64,000 nt of DNA, from NCBI GenBank assembly GCA_030583925.1, contig CP129482.1, forward strand, positions 3,822,001 through 3,886,000, read 5' to 3'. Below the pieces are notes generated by a model. The model saw nothing but the letters and a program-made list of their open reading frames with translations, was not told the DNA's origin and made no database searches. Each line of letters opens with the position of its first letter. The stretch's first letter is position 1. Below, one piece after another: positions 59,131 through 64,000 of this stretch. The stretch is from Anaerolineales bacterium (GTDB lineage: Bacteria > Chloroflexota > Anaerolineae > Anaerolineales > Villigracilaceae). Position numbers and translations under genes: made by a program.

Positions 59131-61370
59131 GATAACTCCTCCTGAGTCAGTTGCGATGTGGCGATCTCGCGATACGTTTCACAGTTTTCCATCAATTCGC
59201 TGTGGACGCCCTTCCCCACGATGCGACCCTCATCGAGCACGATGATCTGCTCGGCGTTCTTGATGGTGGAGACGCGCTGAGTGACGATCAGCAGAGCGCT
59301 ATCTGCCGCCTGCTCCTTGAACGCGCGGCGCAGCGCCGCGTCGGTCTTGAAGTCGAGGGCTGAGAAGCTATCGTCAAGGATGTAGATCGGAGGGCGTTTA
59401 ACCAGCGCCCGAGCGATGGAGAGGCGTTGTTTTTGTCCGCCGGAAACATTCGCCCCACCTTGTGAAATTTCCTTTGCCATGCCCTCCGGGCTGGACGCCA
59501 CGAACTCCTTCGCCTGTGCGATCGCAACCGCCTCCTCGAGCATTTGCGGGGCGGCGTTCTTATCGGCATACAACAGGTTGCTTTCAATGGTGCCGGAGAA
59601 CAGCACGCCCTTTTGAGGCACATAACCGATCTTGTCGCGCAGTTCGCGCTGGGTCACGTCGCGGATGTCCACATCGTCCACCAGAATAGAACCGGCGGTC
59701 ACTTCATAGAACCGCGGCAGAAGGCTGATGATGGTGGATTTGCCGGAGCCGGTCGAGCCGATGAACGCCGTAGTCTGCCCCGGCAGCGCCGTGAAACTGA
59801 TATTGTGCAAGACGTCCTCTTCCGCATCGGGATAACGGAACGATACGTTGCGGAACTCGACCCGCCCTTTGAACGGCTCGGAAAATTTCTTCGGTTCTTT
59901 CGGATCGCGGATCTGGATCTCCGTTTCGAGGACCTCGGCAATGCGGTCAGCCGACACCGAAGCGCGCGGGAGCAGGATGAACAGCATGGACATCATCAGG
60001 AACGCGAACATGATCTGCATGCCGTATTGCATGAATGCGATCATGTCGCCGACTTGCATGTTGGCGTCCGCCACCTGTTTGGCGCCGAACCAGATAACCG
60101 CCACCATGACCAGGTTCATGATGAACATCATCATCGGCATCATCACCACCATCAAGCGGTTGATGAACAGGGAGACGCCGGTCAGGTCAAGGTTGGCTTT
60201 ATCGAAGCGTTTCTCTTCAAAGCCCTGCATGTTGAAAGCGCGGATAACCATCATGCCCGAGAGGTTCTCGCGCGCCACCAGGTTGACTCGGTCGGTCAAT
60301 TTCTGGATGATCTTGAACTTGGGCATGGCGATGGAAACCACAATGACGATCAGGCTGACGAGCATCAACACGCCGACAACGATCAGCCACGCCAGCGGCG
60401 AATCTTTGGAAAGCACCTTGATCACGCCGCCGATGCCCATCATCGGCGCATAGAAGAGCATGCGAATCGTAATCATCGTGACCATTTGGATCTGGGTAAC
60501 ATCGTTGGTGGTGCGCGTGATCAGGGATGCCGTGGAGAAATGTTCGAATTCCGCGCTGGAAAAATTTTCCACTTTCTTGAAGGTGTCGCGGCGAAGGTCG
60601 CGCGCCACGCCAGCGGCAATGCGAGCTGAGAGAAAGCCCACCGTGATGGTACAAGCCGCCGAAGCAAGCGTCAACATGAGCATCCAGCCGCCAAGCGAAA
60701 GGATGTAATCGTTTTGCAGTTTGTCCGTGTTCATGCCCAGCGCCTGATACTCCGCCTTGACCGGCTCGACCGCGGCTTGCACGATCATGTTCTCGCCCAT
60801 TGAACTGAACCGCTCATCGACGGATGTCGTGATCTGCGAGATTTGTTCGGCGGGGAGTTGTCCGAGCATGGTGAAGATGTCTGTACCGGGGGGCAGTTTG
60901 CTCAGGTCAAAATTTCCGAACGCACCGCCCATCTGCTCCGCTTTGGACGGATCGGCAAGCGCCTGTTCGATACCGGAAACCGCCAACAACGCCTTGCCCA
61001 TGATCGGGTTGAGGCGTTCGATCTCCTCCTGACCAATATCCTGTAGAACGTAAACGGGTCCATCCGCAAGCGCAGGATATTCCTGCAAGTATTTTTCGTA
61101 ATCGGGCGAACCGCTGTCCACGAGAGTGTAATCCGCAAGGACGGAGTCCTTCTCTGCCGGGTCAATAAAGATCAACACATGGTCCATCTCACTTTGACGG
61201 ATGGCGACCGGCACGGCATTTTCCACGCCGCCTTGTTGAATACCGGTATTGACGATGCGCGAGAGATAGTCCGGCAGCGCCAAATCAAAGTTTGCTTGCG
61301 CAAATAAAAGCGCAATCGAAACGACGAGCATCAAAGAATAAGGTTTTAAATATTTTGCCAGTTTTCGCAT
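59127..61370 (-). CDS. Heterodimeric ABC exporter subunit A with large outer insert
   Basis: A 747-residue ABC half-transporter. The first span lies at about residues 10-28. It is followed by about 195 residues outside the membrane (about 30-225) rich in Gln, Asp and Pro, then the remaining spans. The ATP domain has Walker A TAFIGSTGSGKSTIISLL, signature GGANVSGGQKQRLSIARAL, and Walker B IYILDDSFSALD where the catalytic Glu is Asp. Normal half-transporters are about 600 residues, so the insert is unusual and may bind a substrate or partner. It is the first exporter gene after marR on this strand; overlaps the partner gene as ATGA. Confidence 0.92.
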   Translation of the reverse strand: MRKLAKYLKPYSLMLVVSIALLFAQANFDLALPDYLSRIVNTGIQQGGVENAVPVAIRQSEMDHVLIFIDPAEKDSVLADYTLVDSGSPDYEKYLQEYPALADGPVYVLQDIGQEEIERLNPIMGKALLAVSGIEQALADPSKAEQMGGAFGNFDLSKLPPGTDIFTMLGQLPAEQISQITTSVDERFSSMGENMIVQAAVEPVKAEYQALGMNTDKLQNDYILSLGGWMLMLTLASAACTITVGFLSARIAAGVARDLRRDTFKKVENFSSAEFEHFSTASLITRTTNDVTQIQMVTMITIRMLFYAPMMGIGGVIKVLSKDSPLAWLIVVGVLMLVSLIVIVVSIAMPKFKIIQKLTDRVNLVARENLSGMMVIRAFNMQGFEEKRFDKANLDLTGVSLFINRLMVVMMPMMMFIMNLVMVAVIWFGAKQVADANMQVGDMIAFMQYGMQIMFAFLMMSMLFILLPRASVSADRIAEVLETEIQIRDPKEPKKFSEPFKGRVEFRNVSFRYPDAEEDVLHNISFTALPGQTTAFIGSTGSGKSTIISLLPRFYEVTAGSILVDDVDIRDVTQRELRDKIGYVPQKGVLFSGTIESNLLYADKNAAPQMLEEAVAIAQAKEFVASSPEGMAKEISQGGANVSGGQKQRLSIARALVKRPPIYILDDSFSALDFKTDAALRRAFKEQAADSALLIVTQRVSTIKNAEQIIVLDEGRIVGKGVHSELMENCETYREIATSQLTQEELS

Positions 61371-61463
61371 GGCTGTTTTCGTTCCTTTCCAAAGCGATCT
61401 ACGATCAATGCAGTTTATTGATTTTCTGTGAATTGAATGTGAAGTAAACGGGGAGGAGAATAC

Positions 61464-61919
61464 TTATTGAACGGGTCCAGTTTCCAGTTCTCGCGCGACG
61501 CGGGTGATGATGTCCAGCGCTTCGCTGACTTTGTTTTTTTCCTCGGTTGAGAGATCCTTCAACAGTTCGTCCAACCAGCGGTAACGCCGTTCCGCGCCTT
61601 GCTGAATCAGAGTCAAGCCTTTGGGAGTGAGGTTGAGCAGTTTCGAGCGGCGGTCGTTCGGGTCTTCCTCACGCTTGACATAACCGCCTTGCACGAGTTT
61701 CTCCACGAGTTGGCTCGCGGCGGCGTTGGAAATATCGAAGCGTTCGCCGATTGTAGAGATTCCACATGCGCCTTTGTGATGCAGTTGCATCAAAATACTG
61801 ATCTGCGGCATCGAAAGTCCAGTCCCTTTGGCGAACTGACGCCAGCCGCGCATCGAACGGTGCATGAACACGTCCATGAAGGCGCGCAGGGATTGAGAAG
61901 CGGAAGGGGATTTGGTCAT
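61464..61919 (-). CDS. MarR-family transcriptional regulator
   Basis: A 151-residue winged-helix repressor. The core reads MPQISILMQLHHKGACGIST, IGERFDISNAAASQLVEKLV as the recognition helix, then GYVKREEDPNDRRSKLLNLT as the wing with the family DxRxxxxxLT motif. Homodimers of MarR proteins bind short palindromes. One such perfect palindrome lies 18 bp before the start (61937-61954). It is followed on the same strand by the two ABC exporter genes, which it probably controls together with itself; the inducer would be an exported toxic compound. Confidence 0.92.
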   Translation of the reverse strand: MTKSPSASQSLRAFMDVFMHRSMRGWRQFAKGTGLSMPQISILMQLHHKGACGISTIGERFDISNAAASQLVEKLVQGGYVKREEDPNDRRSKLLNLTPKGLTLIQQGAERRYRWLDELLKDLSTEEKNKVSEALDIITRVARELETGPVQ

Positions 61920-61936
61920 GGTTAAGCCTGCTTTTT

Positions 61937-61954
61937 AGTTAAGTGTGCTTAACT
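61937..61954. promoter_or_regulatory. MarR operator palindrome
   Basis: AGTTAAG-tgtg-CTTAACT, a perfect 18-bp dyad ahead of marR. A further half site gttaag at 61921-61926 lies between the dyad and the ATG. Confidence 0.75.
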
Positions 61955-62033
61955 TTATGCCCGAAATGAATTTTCGTCAAGGGCGGCGAAATTAGAGAAA
62001 TGTAAGAGGCTGCAGGCGCTTTCGGTTAAACAA

Positions 62034-62066
62034 AACGCGCGGAGCAATGCCACTCCGCGCGTTACA
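62034..62066 (-). terminator. Terminator after response regulator
   Basis: On the minus strand aacgcgcggag pairs with ctccgcgcgtt, loop of 8, then ttgtttaacc. It follows the stop of the LuxR-type regulator at 62082. Confidence 0.75.
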
Positions 62067-62081
62067 TCATGACCCTAACTC

Positions 62082-62753
62082 TTACACCGCGATATATTCC
62101 CTCAAATTATGTTCCACCGCGTACGCCGCGGCTTCGGCGCGGTTGTTCACGTTCAACTTCGAGAGGATGGACGAGACGTAATTCCGCACCGTGCCTTCCC
62201 CAAGGAATAATTGCTTGGCGATCTCGCGGTTCGTCCTGCCTTCCGACACGAGCAACAGCACATGCTTTTCCTGCTGGCTCAAATGTGAAAAAGCCGACGC
62301 CTCCTCGTTCTTCACCGCGCGCCGCACTTCCTGAAAGACGCGCTGCGTCACCGCCGGGTCGAGCAGCGCCTCGCCGCGCCCCACCGCTTCGAGCGCCTTC
62401 ACCAGATCATCACTGCCGATCTGTTTCAGCACATATCCCGAAGCCCCGGCGCGGATCGCCGAAAACAGCATCTCATCTTCGGCATACGATGTGAGCATGA
62501 TAACCTTGACCTTCGGGTGCTTCGTCACGATCTGTTCGCAGGCTTCGATCCCCGACGTGCCCGGCAAGCGGATATCCAACACCACCACATCCGGCTTGAG
62601 CAAGTCCGTTTTTTGGATGGCTTCACGCGCCGAACCCGCCTCGCCCACCACATCGAACTGCGAATGCCTCGCTAACAGCGACTTCAACCCCACTCGCACC
62701 ACCTCATGATCGTCTACCAGCAAAACGCGTTGTTTGAGATTTCCTTTAGGCAT
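62082..62753 (-). CDS. NarL/FixJ-family response regulator
   Basis: A 223-residue two-domain regulator. Receiver domain: [18 protein letters not shown] with acidic pair, [20 protein letters not shown] with the phospho-acceptor Asp, [20 protein letters not shown] with Thr, and VLKQI with Lys. DNA-binding LuxR-type helix-turn-helix: [20 protein letters not shown] then [20 protein letters not shown]. No sensor kinase gene lies next to it. TAAAAT ends 6 to 7 bp before the ATG with no ribosome site, so it may be leaderless. Confidence 0.92.
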   Translation of the reverse strand: MPKGNLKQRVLLVDDHEVVRVGLKSLLARHSQFDVVGEAGSAREAIQKTDLLKPDVVVLDIRLPGTSGIEACEQIVTKHPKVKVIMLTSYAEDEMLFSAIRAGASGYVLKQIGSDDLVKALEAVGRGEALLDPAVTQRVFQEVRRAVKNEEASAFSHLSQQEKHVLLLVSEGRTNREIAKQLFLGEGTVRNYVSSILSKLNVNNRAEAAAYAVEHNLREYIAV

Positions 62754-62842
62754 GGACGAATTTTACCCCAAGATGACGCTCCGCTTCGCGCGCCGGGGAA
62801 AATTGATCCTAACCCTGCCGCGTCCGCTTCCCCTTTTAAATG

Positions 62843-62871
62843 CGTAGCGCAAGATGTTATCTTGCGCTACG
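62843..62871. terminator. Perfect hairpin after hsp20
   Basis: cgtagcgcaagat and atcttgcgctacg pair perfectly over 13 bp with a 3-base loop, about 9 bp past the Hsp20 stop. Only a short T/A-rich tail follows on the minus strand, so termination is likely but not certain. The word is a common dispersed repeat type. Confidence 0.65.
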
Positions 62872-62879
62872 TTCTACGC

Positions 62880-63320
62880 TTACTTCGCCTTGACGGTGAT
62901 CGTCTTCGGCTTCACTTCCTCCGCCTTGGGGAGGGTGATGGTGAGAATGCCGTTCTCGAACTCGGCTTTTGCCTTATCTGCAATCACGTCGGTCGGGAGG
63001 GCAAGCGCGCGCTCGAACGAGCCCCAGCGTTGTTCGCGGAGGTGCCAGGCTTTGTCCTGCTTCTCCTCTTCCTGCTTCACTTCGCCGCGTAGGGTGAGGA
63101 TTTCACCGGTGACGTTGATCTGCACATCGTCGGCTTTGAAACCAGGGATCGAAGCCTTCACAACCACCTCTTCGTCGGTTTGGTACATGTCCACCGCAGG
63201 CACAGACCAGCCGTCCCTGAGGGTGAGCGGGCGCGTAAACGCGTCGTCAAAGAGGTGGTCCATCGCCTCGCGCAGGGTCATCACTTCACGAGCGGGTTCC
63301 CATCGAATTAATTTTGTCAT
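62880..63320 (-). CDS. Hsp20/alpha-crystallin small heat-shock protein
   Basis: A 146-residue small heat-shock protein that binds unfolding proteins without ATP. N-terminal REPAREVMTLREAMDHLFDD; alpha-crystallin domain from PAVDMYQTDEEVVVKASIPG through GFKADDVQINVTGEILTLRG and GSFERALALPTDV to ENGILTITLPKAEEVK. Length is usual. The ribosome site ggaggctgaa precedes the ATG. No heat-shock inverted repeat (CIRCE) or other known operator was seen directly upstream. It is likely transcribed alone between two terminators. Confidence 0.93.
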   Translation of the reverse strand: MTKLIRWEPAREVMTLREAMDHLFDDAFTRPLTLRDGWSVPAVDMYQTDEEVVVKASIPGFKADDVQINVTGEILTLRGEVKQEEEKQDKAWHLREQRWGSFERALALPTDVIADKAKAEFENGILTITLPKAEEVKPKTITVKAK

Positions 63321-63361
63321 TTCAGCCTCCAGTTCATTTGGTTGGATATTCTGCGCTTAAT

Positions 63362-63397
63362 ATAAAAAGCCTGCGTTAGAAACACGCAGGCTTTTTG
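63362..63397. terminator. Bidirectional terminator
   Basis: aaaaagcctgcgt and acgcaggcttttt pair over 13 bp with a 7-base loop, about 27 bp past the stop of the OmpR-type regulator. T-runs are present on both strands. Confidence 0.85.
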
Positions 63398-63423
63398 TCA
63401 AATTTCTGTATGAGGTTTTCCCG

Positions 63424-64000
63424 TCATTGTTTTTGCCGCTTGTAATCCACAAAGCGATAGCCGACGCCGCGCTCCGTGAGGATGTATTTGGGATTGGCGG
63501 GGTCTTTTTCCAATTTTTGACGCAGGTAGTTGATGTAAAGGCGAACGTAATGCGGTTCGTCGCGGTACTCGTAGCCCCACACTTTGACGAGGATCTGATC
63601 GTGCGTGACAACCCAGCCCGCGTTCTGCACGAGATGATAGAGCAAGCGGTATTCCGTCGGGCGGAGTTTAACAAGTTTGCCTTCGAGCCAGACTTCGCGG
63701 CGGTCGAAGTCAATTTTGAGGCGGTCGTCCACTTCGATGATGTCGTGCATCGAGCCGCTCGCCCCTTCCGTGCGGCGGATGACGGCTTTGACGCGGCTGA
63801 CCATCTCGCGCGGGCTGAACGGCTTGGTGATGTAATCGTCGGCGCCGAGTTCGAGTCCGCGCACGCGGTCGTCTTCTTCGCCTTTGGCGGTGAGCATGAT
63901 GACCGGCACGGTGTTACCGCTCTCGCGGATGGTTTCCAACACTTCGAACCCGTCAATGTCGGGCATCATTACGTCGAGCAATATCAAATCGGGGGTTGTG
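63424..64000 (-). CDS. OmpR/PhoB-family response regulator, 5' end cut
   Basis: The window edge cuts off the N-terminus; the frame is open to 64000. The visible part starts at [20 protein letters not shown], with the phospho-acceptor Asp in LLDVMMPD. Next are [20 protein letters not shown] and [20 protein letters not shown], with the Lys of TKPF. The C-terminal winged helix includes [60 protein letters not shown] and [10 protein letters not shown]. These are typical of the PhoB/OmpR group. A partner kinase would be outside the window or elsewhere. Confidence 0.93.
   Translation of the reverse strand, partial: TTPDLILLDVMMPDIDGFEVLETIRESGNTVPVIMLTAKGEEDDRVRGLELGADDYITKPFSPREMVSRVKAVIRRTEGASGSMHDIIEVDDRLKIDFDRREVWLEGKLVKLRPTEYRLLYHLVQNAGWVVTHDQILVKVWGYEYRDEPHYVRLYINYLRQKLEKDPANPKYILTERGVGYRFVDYKRQKQ

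Overview
The window looks like a chromosomal contig of a Chloroflexota bacterium, most likely class Anaerolineae. This is an inference from gene style: moderately GC-rich coding, many secreted proteins with Thr/Pro-rich stalks and SH3-like domains, several GT4 glycosyltransferases, and dense imperfect-palindrome repeats between genes. There is no rRNA or 16S to confirm it. I see no tRNA, rRNA, CRISPR array, transposase or integrase.

Layout. 1-3245: end of a surface-polysaccharide region (epimerase, flippase, GT4). 3168-5073: a small accessory island holding a BrnT/BrnA toxin-antitoxin (TA) module bracketed by a 68-bp direct repeat of the GT4 3' end, an AT-rich orphan gene with integron-cassette-like ends, and a VOC-family gene remnant. 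5073-7812: a cell-wall operon of an amidase and two L,D-transpeptidases. 8076-13920: flavin reductase, AMMECR1, a membrane TPR protein, a MNT/HEPN pair with a frameshifted HEPN, DUF971, and a lipid-kinase/SH3 operon. 14174-16483: a KAP NTPase fused to a C-type-lectin (FGE-like) domain. 16589-20511: a YdeI-like gene, a DUF433/DUF5615 TA-like module sitting beside a copy of the gyrA 3' tail, and gyrA. 20720-23957: two tandem SH3 lipoproteins, a nucleotidase and a methyltransferase. 24005-28261: rpoC with its own promoter and structured leader. 28541-39728: Moco-sulfurase-like aminotransferase, two GT4 enzymes, a STAS protein, ComEC, two SDR/DUF2867 proteins and a GT87-like protein. 39745-43537: a cobalamin riboswitch followed by btuF, btuC, a GNAT gene and btuD. 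43619-49477: a lipoprotein, a Phd/PIN TA module, a DUF2142 membrane protein, an HD protein, a nucleotidyltransferase and a deoxynucleoside kinase. 49554-57118: NhaA and a probable glucosylglycerate-type osmolyte cluster. 57268-61919: a MarR-controlled heterodimeric ABC exporter. 62082-64000: two response regulators and Hsp20.

Functional threads. Envelope building (polysaccharide genes, cell-wall enzymes, stalked lipoproteins), stress and osmolyte handling (GpgS-like enzyme, GH13_18 phosphorylase, NhaA, Hsp20), and a high density of TA-like modules are the main themes. Two of these modules are each next to duplicated 3' ends of the neighbouring gene, which suggests a shared way of inserting.

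The most interesting points are the two TA modules flanked by host-gene tails, the KAP-FGE fusion whose C-terminus resembles a diversity-generating retroelement variable region without a local reverse transcriptase, the osmolyte cluster with a USP-USP-GpgS fusion, ComEC with a destroyed metallo-beta-lactamase motif, and a recurrent leaderless promoter arrangement.
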